Origin: an uncultured Pelagibacteraceae bacterium
Lineage (GTDB): Bacteria; Pseudomonadota; Alphaproteobacteria; Pelagibacterales; Pelagibacteraceae
Length of the DNA stretch: 53,132 nt
NCBI GenBank assembly: GCA_902590395.1
Contig: CACIWQ010000007.1
Coordinates: 1-53,132 of the forward strand
Reading direction: 5' to 3'
Shown here: positions 23,531-32,216 of the stretch, in pieces
Layout: every line of letters begins with the position of its first letter
How positions within the stretch are numbered: position 1 is the stretch's first letter
Position numbers and translations under genes: made by a program
Notes under the pieces: generated by a model
The model's database searches: none
Seen by the model: the letters and a program-made list of their open reading frames with translations, nothing else
Told to the model about the DNA's origin: nothing

Positions 23531-24223
23531 ATGGGACTTTTAGCTTACGGAGATACAGGTTGGGGAGATGAGCTTTTTTTTGCAACTCTCATGACCATGG
23601 CAGTTGCTATAGTAGCTTTGCTTATCGGATTTTTTTTAGGTGCAATTTTTGCATCATTTAAATTATCCAAGATTAAGATACTTAATTTAATTGGAAGTTT
23701 TTATACTACCGTTTTTAGAGGCGTTCCTGAACTTTTAGTCATATATTTATTTTTTTTTGGTGGTAGTGGCGCAGTCATGTTTGTGGCTAAAATATTTGGA
23801 TATGACGGATATATAGAAGTTAATGCTTTTTTAACTGGAGCTTTCTCGATAGGAATCATATCAGGAGCGTATTCAACAGAGGTATTCAGAGGAGCAGTAC
23901 AATCTATTAATAAAGGACAATTTGAGGCTTCAGAAGTCTTGGGATTTAAAAAGAAAATTTACTATTACAAAATAATAATACCACAGATGTTAAGGTTAGC
24001 ATTGCCTAACATAAGTAATGTATGGCAAATAACTTTAAAAGATACTTCATTAATATCAGTTACAGGATTAGTTGAAATTATGAGACAATCATATATTGCG
24101 GCAGGATCAACGAGGGACCCACTGTTCTTTTATTCATTTGCTGCCGTTCTATATCTATTTTTAACTTTTATTAGCATGAAAATGTTTAATAAATTAGAAA
24201 AACATTACAGCAGGGGATACTAA
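23531..24223 (+). CDS. Polar amino-acid ABC transporter, permease 1
   Basis: A 230-residue HisQ-type permease with about five transmembrane helices. It has F-R-G-V-P-E-L-L-V-I-Y near residue 65 and the EAA loop that docks the ATPase: Q-F-E-A-S-E-V-L-G-F around residues 136-145, with I-I-I-P-Q-M-L-R-L-A-L-P. It opens with a T-G-W-G-D-E stretch usual in arginine/ornithine-type permeases. The ATG is 3 nt after the intercistronic hairpin. Its TAA is followed at once by the second permease. Confidence 0.9.
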   Translation: MGLLAYGDTGWGDELFFATLMTMAVAIVALLIGFFLGAIFASFKLSKIKILNLIGSFYTTVFRGVPELLVIYLFFFGGSGAVMFVAKIFGYDGYIEVNAFLTGAFSIGIISGAYSTEVFRGAVQSINKGQFEASEVLGFKKKIYYYKIIIPQMLRLALPNISNVWQITLKDTSLISVTGLVEIMRQSYIAAGSTRDPLFFYSFAAVLYLFLTFISMKMFNKLEKHYSRGY

Positions 24224-24892
24224 ATGGATTTAATGATAGAAAGTTTACCAAGACTATTAAAAGCAACGAAATTGACAATAGAGCTGACTTTATTGTCTCT
24301 TTTCTTCGGTATTTTTGTAGGTATTTTCTTCGCAATATTAAGGACTAGTAAAAATAAAATTCTTTTTTTTATATCTTATTATTACTCATATATTTTAAGA
24401 GGAACTCCGCTATTAGTTCAAATTTTCATAATATATTTTGGGCTAGGACAAGTTGAATGGATAAGGGAATCATTTCTTTGGATAGTTTTAAAAGAACCTT
24501 ATTCATGTGCGATTATAGCATTTACTCTTAATACAGGCGCTTATTCTTCAGAAATTTTTAGATCGGCTTTTGAAACAATTAACAAAGGAATTGTAGAAGC
24601 GGCTGAAGGATTAGGTCTAAATAAAGTTAATACTTTTTTTAAAATTAAGTTACCTATAGCAATTAAACAGTCATTGCCAGCTTACGGAAACGAAATGATA
24701 TTAATGTTAAAAGGAACATCTTTAGCGAGCACTGTTACTCTTTTAGATTTAACTGGTGTAGCTAAACATATAATATCTACAACGTTTAGACCTGTAGAGG
24801 TTTTTATAGTTGCAGGAAGTATATACTTAATAATGACGTTTATTATTCACAATTTTATAAAGTTTTTAGAAAAGAAATATAAATACAATTAA
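24224..24892 (+). CDS. Polar amino-acid ABC transporter, permease 2
   Basis: A 222-residue HisM-type permease, paralogous to the preceding gene. It shows L-R-G-T-P-L-L-V-Q-I-F-I-I-Y-F-G-L-G, the typical second-subunit motif, and the EAA loop I-V-E-A-A-E-G-L-G-L with I-K-L-P-I-A-I-K-Q-S-L-P-A-Y. Start and previous stop are adjacent. The two permeases should form a heterodimer. No ATP-binding subunit follows: the next gene is on the other strand and overlaps this stop by 4 nt, so the ATPase must be encoded elsewhere. Confidence 0.9.
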   Translation: MDLMIESLPRLLKATKLTIELTLLSLFFGIFVGIFFAILRTSKNKILFFISYYYSYILRGTPLLVQIFIIYFGLGQVEWIRESFLWIVLKEPYSCAIIAFTLNTGAYSSEIFRSAFETINKGIVEAAEGLGLNKVNTFFKIKLPIAIKQSLPAYGNEMILMLKGTSLASTVTLLDLTGVAKHIISTTFRPVEVFIVAGSIYLIMTFIIHNFIKFLEKKYKYN

Positions 24893-25290
24893 TAATTAAC
24901 GTATTGTTTTATTTCTTTTATATTTGAACCTAGTATTTTGTTAATTTCTGATTTTATTTTTGAACGCTGATCATTATTAAAGTATACATCTCTAGCTAAC
25001 TTAATGAAATTTTTACCAAAATCTTTATTTTTTTCGCATATCCGCAATTTATCCTCCACATCCCAAAGATTCTGGTTAACTTTTTTGATCTTATCGAACA
25101 GTTCATTTATTTCTTTACTAGGTTTTATGCTCATTTTTTGGGTTTGCTTTAAAATCATATACTCTTTATTAATTTCATTATGGCCGTCTTTGTCTATAAC
25201 TTTTTCAAGTTTAATTTCTAAAATGCTTATTTTATCCAATAATTCACCAGCTGATATTTCAGTTTGTATTTTTTTAGATTCGTTAACCAT
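24889..25290 (-). CDS. DUF6165 family protein
   Basis: A 133-residue soluble, helical and charged protein. The pattern I-S-A-G-E-L-L-D-K-I-S-I-L-E-I-K-L near the N-terminus, N-L-W-D-V-E-D in the middle and L-A-R-D-V-Y-F-N-N-D-Q-R followed by I-N-K-I-L-G-S near the end match DUF6165, a family often seen beside LPS or glycosyltransferase genes. No function is known. It is divergent from the GT9 gene with 39 nt between starts. A coiled-coil tendency is visible in the middle (residues about 40-100). Confidence 0.75.
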   Translation of the reverse strand: MVNESKKIQTEISAGELLDKISILEIKLEKVIDKDGHNEINKEYMILKQTQKMSIKPSKEINELFDKIKKVNQNLWDVEDKLRICEKNKDFGKNFIKLARDVYFNNDQRSKIKSEINKILGSNIKEIKQYVNY

Positions 25291-25329
25291 TTTATATGCT
25301 AAAATCGATTTACTAGATTTAAATATACG

Positions 25330-26271
25330 ATGTCAAATATTTTGATTATTAAACATGGCTCACTAGGCGATATTGTTAAAATTAGCGGTGTTCTAAGAGA
25401 TATTAGAGAAACTCATAGTAGTAAAAAGATTTTTATTTTAACAACATTTCCATATGTCGAATTATTGAGCAGGTGCCCTTATGTTGATGGAGTATTAATA
25501 GACCAAAGAAGTCCAAGGTGGAATATTTTTTATCTTTTAAAACTCAAAAAAATGGTCAAGAAGTTTAATTTTATCGAAGCCTATGATTTACAAAATTCAT
25601 CACGTACATCATTTTATAAAAGATATTTATTTGACATACCTAAGTGGAGTAGCACAAAGACCACATTGAAGAAAGGAACAAAGAAAAGTGATTTTGATGG
25701 TGAGCCAGTTTTAAAAAGATTTAAATTTCAGTTAGATAATTCAGACATAAAAACTGTCCATACTTTAAAACCAAATTTTTCTTGGGCATGTTCTAATGTA
25801 GATAAAATAGTTAATACTTTTTTTGGAAATGAATTCATTTTAATTTTTCCATTCAGCTCTATTAGACTTGCTCACAAACAATGGCCTTACTACAATGATT
25901 TAATAAAAATTATAAAATTAAAACATAAAAATATAGAAATTGTAGTTGCTCCAGGTCCTCAAGAAATGGAAATGGCAAAAAATATTGATGCAGTCACAAT
26001 AACTAATCAAAAAAAACCTTTAAATATTATGGAGCTTGCGGGCTTGATAAAAAAATCAAAGTTTATTATTGCAAATGATACAGGACCAGCACACATGGCA
26101 GCTCACCTTGGAATGAACGGATTTGCTTTGTTTGGTTTTCATACATCGCCAGAAAAAGTTAGTATTGAAACAGATAAATTCAAAACTATAACTGTAAAAA
26201 AATTAAGTGATCTATCTGCAGAGGATGTCTATATAAAAATAAAAGATAAATTGGAACTAGCTATTAATTAA
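25330..26271 (+). CDS. Family 9 glycosyltransferase (heptosyltransferase-type)
   Basis: A 313-residue GT-B enzyme of the ADP-heptose:LPS heptosyltransferase family. N-terminal I-I-K-H-G-S-L-G-D-I-V-K is the WaaC/WaaF-type acceptor loop. Mid-protein I-L-I-F-P-F-S-S precedes the K-Q-W-P segment, and F-I-I-A-N-D-T-G-P-A-H-M-A-A-H-L-G is the donor-binding signature. It probably adds a sugar to the LPS core or a related glycan. It ends tail-to-tail with the GT4 gene, overlapping it by 15 nt. The donor sugar is not certain, as no heptose genes are in view. Confidence 0.88.
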   Translation: MSNILIIKHGSLGDIVKISGVLRDIRETHSSKKIFILTTFPYVELLSRCPYVDGVLIDQRSPRWNIFYLLKLKKMVKKFNFIEAYDLQNSSRTSFYKRYLFDIPKWSSTKTTLKKGTKKSDFDGEPVLKRFKFQLDNSDIKTVHTLKPNFSWACSNVDKIVNTFFGNEFILIFPFSSIRLAHKQWPYYNDLIKIIKLKHKNIEIVVAPGPQEMEMAKNIDAVTITNQKKPLNIMELAGLIKKSKFIIANDTGPAHMAAHLGMNGFALFGFHTSPEKVSIETDKFKTITVKKLSDLSAEDVYIKIKDKLELAIN

Positions 26272-27375
26272 TTTTAAATAGTTTTTCACAATTTTATTCC
26301 AATGAAAATTTTCAGAGAATTTTTTAGCAGCTTTACCAAATTCGTTGAACTTATTATCTGAAAAAAAAGCTATTACGCTTTCATAAATTGAATTTAGATC
26401 ATTTCCATCGCATATAAATCCTGTTTCATTATGAATGATCGCATCAGAAGCTCCACCATCTTTACCGCCTATAGATCCAACACCATAAGATGCAGCTTCC
26501 ATAAATGATATACCAAAACCTTCTACAGATTTATTGACAATTATTGATGGCATTAAAAATAAATTTGCAGATGCAATTAATGATAATTTTAATTTTTCAG
26601 GAATGTTATTTAAAAAAGTAACATTATTATCAAGATTTAGCTCTTTTGTTAGTTTTAATAAATTATTTTTTTCTTCTCCATCTCCAATTGAAATATATTT
26701 AACATTTTTAAATTTTGACTTTAAATTTTTTATTGTCATCAAAATTTTTTCATGATTTTTTCTCTTTTCTAGTCTGGCAACAGTAATTATTTTTGGAAAA
26801 GCATTTTCAGAATTTATATGTTTGTTAAAACAGTTTTCCGCTTCTTTAAAGTAAGAATCTTCTATTATCTTAGGTCTATATACACCTGGATTAATGATGT
26901 TTATTTTAACTTTATCAATTCCAACTTTTATACCCAGCTCTTTAGTGTAATTTGAATTTGCAATTACAAAATCTGCTTTTTGTAAACTTTTTATTGATCT
27001 TTTGTTTAATAAAGAACCCTCCTTATGATTTATTTCTTTTGAATGAGTTAGACATAAAGTTTTTGTTTTTTTTAAAAAATCTTTATTTATCAATTCCAGG
27101 CTTTTCCAATGATCAAAAAACACTGCTCTGATGTTAGAGCTTTGATTTATAAAATTATTTACCAGGTTAGCTTTTCTGTATTTTCTAAAAAGTTTAATAC
27201 TTTTGATTCTCTCAATTTCAAGAGAGGATTTTTTATCGAATTTTTCTGAATTAGGGTATTCATTTGCGTAAACTTTTACTGGGCCGTGTTCAAGCAATCC
27301 TTCTGATAAACCACCCATTAAAGCTTGCATTCCACCAACATCCGGAGGAAAATTTCTGGTTACTATCAGAAACAT
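26257..27375 (-). CDS. Family 4 glycosyltransferase
   Basis: A 372-residue GT-B retaining glycosyltransferase. It begins with V-T-R-N-F-P-P-D-V-G-G-M-Q, the family-4 glycine-rich acceptor loop. The C-terminal donor domain has I-I-T-V-A-R-L-E-K-R-K-N-H and the E-G-F-G-I-S-F-M-E-A-A motif, with the two glutamates that hold the nucleotide sugar. Its ATG overlaps the stop of the redoxin gene by 1 nt. It is likely to work on surface polysaccharide with the neighbouring GT9 gene. Substrate unknown. Confidence 0.9.
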   Translation of the reverse strand: MFLIVTRNFPPDVGGMQALMGGLSEGLLEHGPVKVYANEYPNSEKFDKKSSLEIERIKSIKLFRKYRKANLVNNFINQSSNIRAVFFDHWKSLELINKDFLKKTKTLCLTHSKEINHKEGSLLNKRSIKSLQKADFVIANSNYTKELGIKVGIDKVKINIINPGVYRPKIIEDSYFKEAENCFNKHINSENAFPKIITVARLEKRKNHEKILMTIKNLKSKFKNVKYISIGDGEEKNNLLKLTKELNLDNNVTFLNNIPEKLKLSLIASANLFLMPSIIVNKSVEGFGISFMEAASYGVGSIGGKDGGASDAIIHNETGFICDGNDLNSIYESVIAFFSDNKFNEFGKAAKKFSENFHWNKIVKNYLKLINS

Positions 27376-27926
27376 TATTTAAACCACTTAATGCTACAAC
27401 CCATACTCGGGAATTGTTCTTTGGGACCATTTCCAGTTTCTGCAATTAATTTCATAGCTTTTTTTAGTTCTGTATCTCCAGTATGGACGGGCTTCAATTT
27501 TTTAGCCTCTAAAATTCTACCTCTGTATTGTAATTCTGAGTTTTTATTATAGCCAAAAAAATCAGGTGTACAAACAGCTGAATATTTTTTAGCTACATTT
27601 TGACTTTCGTCATATAGATATGGAAATAAAAAATTATTTTCTTTTGCAAATTTTTTCATATTTTCAAAAGAATCCTCTGGATAGTTTTTAGTATCGTTCG
27701 ACATTATAGCAGCAGATTTTATTCCGATGCTTTCAAGGTATTTCACATCATTTACCAAAAAATTTATAATTGCTTGCACATATGGACAATGGTTACAAAT
27801 AAACATTATTAAATAACCATTTTGACCTTTTATGTCATTTAAGCTTACTATTTTACCTTCGGTAGATTGAAGACTAAACTCATGGGATTTTTCTCCAAAA
27901 TTACATATCGGTGTAGATATCGCCAT
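27375..27926 (-). CDS. Thioredoxin-fold redoxin family protein
   Basis: A 183-residue AhpC/TSA-like redoxin. After P-x-F-x-L-type residues (S-H-E-F-S-L) it has M-F-I-C-N-H-C-P-Y-V-Q-A, a C-x-x-C motif with His-Cys-Pro, typical of a widespread thioredoxin-family group. Near the C-terminus V-C-T-P-D-F-F-G-Y supplies the cis-Pro loop and a third Cys. No signal peptide is visible, so it acts in the cytoplasm as a disulfide reductase or peroxide-handling protein. Partner unknown. Its stop overlaps the GT4 start. Confidence 0.85.
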   Translation of the reverse strand: MAISTPICNFGEKSHEFSLQSTEGKIVSLNDIKGQNGYLIMFICNHCPYVQAIINFLVNDVKYLESIGIKSAAIMSNDTKNYPEDSFENMKKFAKENNFLFPYLYDESQNVAKKYSAVCTPDFFGYNKNSELQYRGRILEAKKLKPVHTGDTELKKAMKLIAETGNGPKEQFPSMGCSIKWFK

Positions 27927-27966
27927 TTGTTATTTATAGATTAAAATTTATTTAATATCTAGCTTA

Positions 27967-28581
27967 TTAAGGAATTAACCATTTTTTTTCAATCTGTTCT
28001 TTATGTAAATTAAAAAAAGCTCTTCTATGTCCTTTGGCAGCTAAATATAACCATTCTATTGATTTTATGTAAAATTCAACTACACAAAAATTATTAAAAC
28101 CAATTTCACTTTCTTCAATAGTGTATTTAAAATTGTCAATATTTTCGGTTAAACCAGATGTCGGTATATCAGAAAGTGAACCAGGGGCCTTATTTCCTAA
28201 ATAACATTGTCTGCTCATATGAATGGTTTTTTTCCAAGAGATATCAGTAGTATCATTTCGATAATTTATCTTAGAATTTCCACCAATTCTTAATTGTATC
28301 TTTTTATCTCTATCATAAAATAATAAGGAGCTTTTCGGATGAGACTTAATAATTTTTATTTTGTTAGAACGTATATCGCTATGGAACCATAATTTTTTAG
28401 CACTTTCTTCAACCCCTCTCAAAACGACTATTCTTCCATCTAATTTATCATTGTTTCCACAAATAAAAACTGGCAGATGAAAAGGAGAATCTTTTTTCCT
28501 GAAACCGTGTTGAAGCAATTCCCAAATTTTTGAATAAATTTTATCTAAATTATTATAGTAGTCTGGTTTATTTTTTTCCAC
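27967..28581 (-). CDS. Pyridoxamine 5'-phosphate oxidase-family protein
   Basis: A 204-residue FMN-binding split-barrel protein. V-V-L-R-G-V and L-W-F-H-S-D-I-R-S-N-K (residues about 50-75) match the FMN-binding strand of the Alr4036/PNPOx group, and W-L-Y-L-A-A-K-G-H-R-R-A is the C-terminal family motif. It is not close to E. coli PdxH in the substrate loops, so the true substrate is unknown. The start is GTG (28581). It follows the HIBADH-family gene by 6 nt and is probably co-transcribed with it. Confidence 0.82.
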   Translation of the reverse strand: MEKNKPDYYNNLDKIYSKIWELLQHGFRKKDSPFHLPVFICGNNDKLDGRIVVLRGVEESAKKLWFHSDIRSNKIKIIKSHPKSSLLFYDRDKKIQLRIGGNSKINYRNDTTDISWKKTIHMSRQCYLGNKAPGSLSDIPTSGLTENIDNFKYTIEESEIGFNNFCVVEFYIKSIEWLYLAAKGHRRAFFNLHKEQIEKKWLIP

Positions 28582-28587
28582 TTTAAT

Positions 28588-29460
28588 TTATTTTTTTCTA
28601 AATCTTCTGATTAAGCTAGAAGTGTCCCATCTATTTCCACCCATCTTTTGAATTTCCTCATAGTAACCATCTACAATTTTAGTGATAGGAAGTGGAGAGT
28701 TGTTTTTCTTTGCTTCATCAAGCGCTATTTTTAAATCTTTTCTCATCCAATCGACAGCAAAACCAAAATCAAATTTGTCATCAATCATAGTTTTATATCT
28801 ATTTTCCATTTGCCACGATTGAGCCGCTCCTTTTGAAATTACTTCAATAACATCTTTCATCTCTAGTCCCGCATTGATACCAAAATTTATTGCTTCAGAT
28901 AATCCCTGAACTAAACCAGCTATACATATTTGATTAACCATTTTAGCTAATTGGCCGCTTCCAGACGGCCCAAGTAATTGTACTTTTTTACTATAACAAT
29001 CGATAATGTTTTTAGCTTTATCGAAAACTTCTTTGTCTCCACCAACCATAACCGTTAATGTTCCATTTTCTGCTCCAGCCTGTCCTCCAGAAACAGGAGC
29101 GTCTAAAAAACCAAAACCATTAGTTTTGGCACTTTTATATAGTTCTCTAGCTACTTTGGCTGATGCTGTGGTGTTATCAATATATACAGAATTTTTTTTA
29201 ATTGTATTGAAAATTCCTTTTTTGCCAATTGCTACTTCTTTTAGATCATTATCATTTCCTACACATGTGAAAACAAAATCAGCTTCTTTAGCAGCGTCCT
29301 GCGGTGTTTCGGCTATTTTTCCTTTGTATTCTTTAATCCATTTTTCGGCTTTAGATTTAGTTCTATTATAAACGGTTACATTATGTCCTGCTTTTGATAT
29401 ATATCCGGCCATAGGATAACCCATAACACCCAAACCTATAAATGAAACTTTGCAAGTCAT
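28588..29460 (-). CDS. 3-hydroxyisobutyrate dehydrogenase / tartronate semialdehyde reductase family
   Basis: A 290-residue beta-hydroxyacid dehydrogenase. It has the NAD(P) loop F-I-G-L-G-V-M-G-Y-P-M-A-G, the substrate motif D-A-P-V-S-G-G-Q-A-G-A, then G-P-S-G-S-G-Q-L-A-K-M-V-N-Q with the catalytic Lys near residue 171. Members reduce tartronate semialdehyde, oxidise 3-hydroxyisobutyrate, or act on succinic semialdehyde; which applies cannot be told. Its start codon is only 3 nt from the divergent MFS start, so its promoter must lie inside that gene. Confidence 0.9.
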   Translation of the reverse strand: MTCKVSFIGLGVMGYPMAGYISKAGHNVTVYNRTKSKAEKWIKEYKGKIAETPQDAAKEADFVFTCVGNDNDLKEVAIGKKGIFNTIKKNSVYIDNTTASAKVARELYKSAKTNGFGFLDAPVSGGQAGAENGTLTVMVGGDKEVFDKAKNIIDCYSKKVQLLGPSGSGQLAKMVNQICIAGLVQGLSEAINFGINAGLEMKDVIEVISKGAAQSWQMENRYKTMIDDKFDFGFAVDWMRKDLKIALDEAKKNNSPLPITKIVDGYYEEIQKMGGNRWDTSSLIRRFRKK

Positions 29461-29463
29461 AAT

Positions 29464-30687
29464 ATGATTATAGATATAGTTAGATCTAATTTCAAAATAA
29501 TAATTTTCGGTTTCCTATTCACTTTTTTTTCATCTATTGGACAAAGTTTTTTTATAGGTCTATTTAATTCAAACGTCAGAGAGGAGTTAAATATTACTCA
29601 TGGAGAATTTGGAACAATTTATGCAATTGCTACCTTATGTAGCAGTATTTCATTAATATGGTTAGGAAAAAAGATTGATGATCTGAAGTTAATAAATTAC
29701 TCAATTTTAGTAGTTATACTATTATTTTTTGCAGCTTTATTTTTTTCATTAATTCATAGTTCATTTCTTTTATTAATAGGTATTTTTCTTTTAAGATTAT
29801 CGGGTCAAGGATTAATGGCTCATACAGCATCAACATCAATTTCTAGATATTTTGAGAAAAGACGAGGAAAAGCTCTGAGCTTAATTTGGCTTGGTTTATC
29901 TCTTGGTGAATTTTTATTACCTGTAATAATTGTTTTTTTATCCACCTTTATTTATTGGAGAGATTTATGGTTGCAAATATCAATTTTAATTTTGATTACA
30001 TTGCCAATATTCTCTTATTATACCGTAAAAAATATAAATATATCCTCTAGAGAGAAAAAAGATAAAAATTCTGATGATGATTTTCTTTTAATAAAAAGTT
30101 GGACTAGAAAAGAAGTATTAAAAGATTTTAAATTTTATACTCTGTTGCCAGCACTATTAGCGCCAGCATTCATCATTACTGGAATAGTAATTAATCAATC
30201 ATTTATTATAGATTCAAAAAATTGGGGACAATATACAATAGCTAAATCTTTTATGTTTTATTCAGTCTTAACTGTAATCACTTTGTTTATAGCAGGACCG
30301 TTAGTTGATAAATTTACGAGCAGAAAAATTTTACCTTTTTTAAATATTCCTCTGTTAGCAGGTTTAATTATATTGGTACTATTTAATCAAAAATTCTCCG
30401 CTTTTATATTTATGGGCTTATTTGGCATTACAAATGGTTTGTGCCAGGTTATGCTGTCTTCTTTGTGGGCGGAAATTTATGGTGTTAATTATCTTGGATC
30501 GATTAAGGCTTTGACAGCTTCATTAATGGTTTTTTCCACTGCATCTGCTACAGCTGTCTTTGGAATAATGATTGATTTTAATTATTCAATTGAAGATATA
30601 GCCGTTTTGTGTTCAATTTTTACTGCAATATCGATTGTTATTATCACTGTTTTTCAAAAAAAATATAAACCTATTTTTATAAAATAA
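29464..30687 (+). CDS. Major facilitator superfamily transporter
   Basis: A 407-residue carrier with about 12 hydrophobic helices. The MFS motif A is partly kept after helix 2 (W-L-G-K-K-I-D-D) and again near the middle (G-P-L-V-D-K-F-T-S-R-K). The opening G-F-L-F-T-F-F-S-S-I-G-Q-S-F-F-I and the following F-N-S-N-V-R-E-E-L are typical of an uncharacterised MFS group in alphaproteobacteria, possibly importing monocarboxylates or similar anions. No substrate can be assigned. It is divergent from the HIBADH-family gene. Confidence 0.88.
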   Translation: MIIDIVRSNFKIIIFGFLFTFFSSIGQSFFIGLFNSNVREELNITHGEFGTIYAIATLCSSISLIWLGKKIDDLKLINYSILVVILLFFAALFFSLIHSSFLLLIGIFLLRLSGQGLMAHTASTSISRYFEKRRGKALSLIWLGLSLGEFLLPVIIVFLSTFIYWRDLWLQISILILITLPIFSYYTVKNINISSREKKDKNSDDDFLLIKSWTRKEVLKDFKFYTLLPALLAPAFIITGIVINQSFIIDSKNWGQYTIAKSFMFYSVLTVITLFIAGPLVDKFTSRKILPFLNIPLLAGLIILVLFNQKFSAFIFMGLFGITNGLCQVMLSSLWAEIYGVNYLGSIKALTASLMVFSTASATAVFGIMIDFNYSIEDIAVLCSIFTAISIVIITVFQKKYKPIFIK

Positions 30688-30730
30688 AACTTGATTTTGT
30701 TTAGACTTTTCATTAATTATCTCTAATCCA

Positions 30731-31192
30731 ATGGCAAGAATCACAGTAGAAGATTGTTTAAAAAAAATTGATAGTCAGTATGATTTAGTCTTACTAGCGA
30801 AGGAAAGAACTTCCCAACTAAATGCAGGAGAAGTACCTTTGGTGCCGGGCGATAATGATAAAAATACAGTAATATCATTAAGAGAAATAGGAGAAGGAAA
30901 AGTTTCTATAAAAAATTTAGAGGATTCAGCAATAAATAAATTAAGGATTCAACAAGAAGAAACAGCGGAAATAGAAGATCTAATTGATGATAAGGGTGAT
31001 GACTTTGCAAAAATATACAAAGGAGAAATATCCAAAAGCGGGACATCAATATTACCATCTAAAAGGGTTCGAAGGGTTCCGGAAAAAAATGTAACTCCTC
31101 CAGAAAATCTAGAAAAAAAAATTGAGGAAGATACTCTTAAATTAAACAAAGAAGCAAACCCATTGCCAGCTGACAGCGAACCAACTAAATAA
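30731..31192 (+). CDS. rpoZ: DNA-directed RNA polymerase omega subunit
   Basis: A 153-residue RpoZ. The N-terminal 65 residues hold the conserved core: M-A-R-I-T-V-E-D-C-L, then Y-D-L-V-L-L-A-K-E-R-T-S-Q-L, and N-T-V-I-S-L-R-E-I-G. Omega helps fold and hold the beta-prime subunit of RNA polymerase. The remaining 85 residues are charged, acidic in the middle and Pro/Lys-rich at the end, probably disordered. The protein is longer than the 91 residues of E. coli, as is usual in alphaproteobacteria. It lies 37 nt before the dihydrouridine synthase gene. Confidence 0.92.
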   Translation: MARITVEDCLKKIDSQYDLVLLAKERTSQLNAGEVPLVPGDNDKNTVISLREIGEGKVSIKNLEDSAINKLRIQQEETAEIEDLIDDKGDDFAKIYKGEISKSGTSILPSKRVRRVPEKNVTPPENLEKKIEEDTLKLNKEANPLPADSEPTK

Positions 31193-31229
31193 TAATAAAA
31201 ATCATTTCAAAAAATTTAAAAAGTTACTC

Positions 31230-32216
31230 ATGAAAAGAAAAGTCTCTGTAGCACCAATGATGGATTGCACAGATAGACATGATCGTTTCTTTTTAAGATT
31301 AATAAGTAAAAATGTAATGTTGTATTCTGAAATGATTGCAACAAAATCAGCAATACATGGTGATAGGAAAAAAATACTATCATATAGTCCAGAAGAAAAA
31401 CCATTGGCTTTGCAAGTTGGTGGTTCAAATAAAAAAGAACTTTCAGAAGTTGCGAAAATAGCTGAAGACATGGGTTATGATGAAATAAATTTAAATCTTG
31501 GCTGTCCAAGCAAAAAGGTTCAAAAAAATATGTTCGGCGCTTGTTTAATGAAGGAACCAAATTTAGTTTCTGAATGTATTAACGAAATGGTAAACTCTTG
31601 TAAGATACCTGTTACAGCAAAAACTAGAATCGGTTTTGATAACACAGAAGATTTTGACTATTTAAATAAATTTATTAATAAAATAAAAGATGCTGGATGT
31701 ATGACTTTTATTATACATGCACGCAAAGCAATTCTTAAGGGGCTAACGCCAAAACAAAATTTGAATATTCCTAAATTAAATTATGAAATTGTATACGAAA
31801 TTAAAAAAAAAAATTCAGACTTAGAGATTATCATAAATGGAGGAATTTCAAAAATCGAAGAAATAAAAAATAATTTAGATAAATGCGACGGCGTCATGAT
31901 TGGTAGAGCTATATATCAAAATCCTTTTTTTCTAGCCGATATAGAAAGAGAAATATTTAATGTTCAAAATATCCCATCCAGAGAGGATGTAACAAAAGAA
32001 CTGTTAAAATATTTAGAAAAGGAAGTTAAATTGGGAACAAGAGTAAATCATATAATGAGACATGCGGTTGGTTTATATCATGGACAACCTGGTTCAAAAA
32101 ACTGGAAAAGATATTTAAGCGACAATATGATGGCAAGAGATTCAGATTTTCAAAAAGCAAAACACATAATGACAATTGTTCAAAATAATGAGAAAGTTAA
32201 TCAAACAATTGCATGA
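31230..32216 (+). CDS. dusA: tRNA-dihydrouridine synthase, DusA type
   Basis: A 328-residue FMN enzyme that reduces uridine to dihydrouridine in the tRNA D loop. Its opening S-V-A-P-M-M-D-C-T-D-R-H is the DusA form (DusB has A-P-M-A-G-V-S). It has I-N-L-N-L-G-C-P-S-K-K-V, the catalytic Cys in F-G-A-C-L-M, F-I-I-H-A-R-K-A, I-I-N-G-G-I and V-M-I-G-R-A-I-Y-Q-N-P. Length fits DusA. Its stop overlaps the start of the second TauE/SafE gene as ATGA. Confidence 0.93.
   Translation: MKRKVSVAPMMDCTDRHDRFFLRLISKNVMLYSEMIATKSAIHGDRKKILSYSPEEKPLALQVGGSNKKELSEVAKIAEDMGYDEINLNLGCPSKKVQKNMFGACLMKEPNLVSECINEMVNSCKIPVTAKTRIGFDNTEDFDYLNKFINKIKDAGCMTFIIHARKAILKGLTPKQNLNIPKLNYEIVYEIKKKNSDLEIIINGGISKIEEIKNNLDKCDGVMIGRAIYQNPFFLADIEREIFNVQNIPSREDVTKELLKYLEKEVKLGTRVNHIMRHAVGLYHGQPGSKNWKRYLSDNMMARDSDFQKAKHIMTIVQNNEKVNQTIA

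Noticed and set aside
27325-27552. Plus-strand ORF across the redoxin/GT4 junction
   Set aside because: It is antisense to two well-supported genes and has no conserved motif.
31228-31560. Overlapping minus-strand ORFs opposite the start of dusA
   Set aside because: They lie entirely inside the clear DusA coding region and read as hydrophobic shadow peptides.
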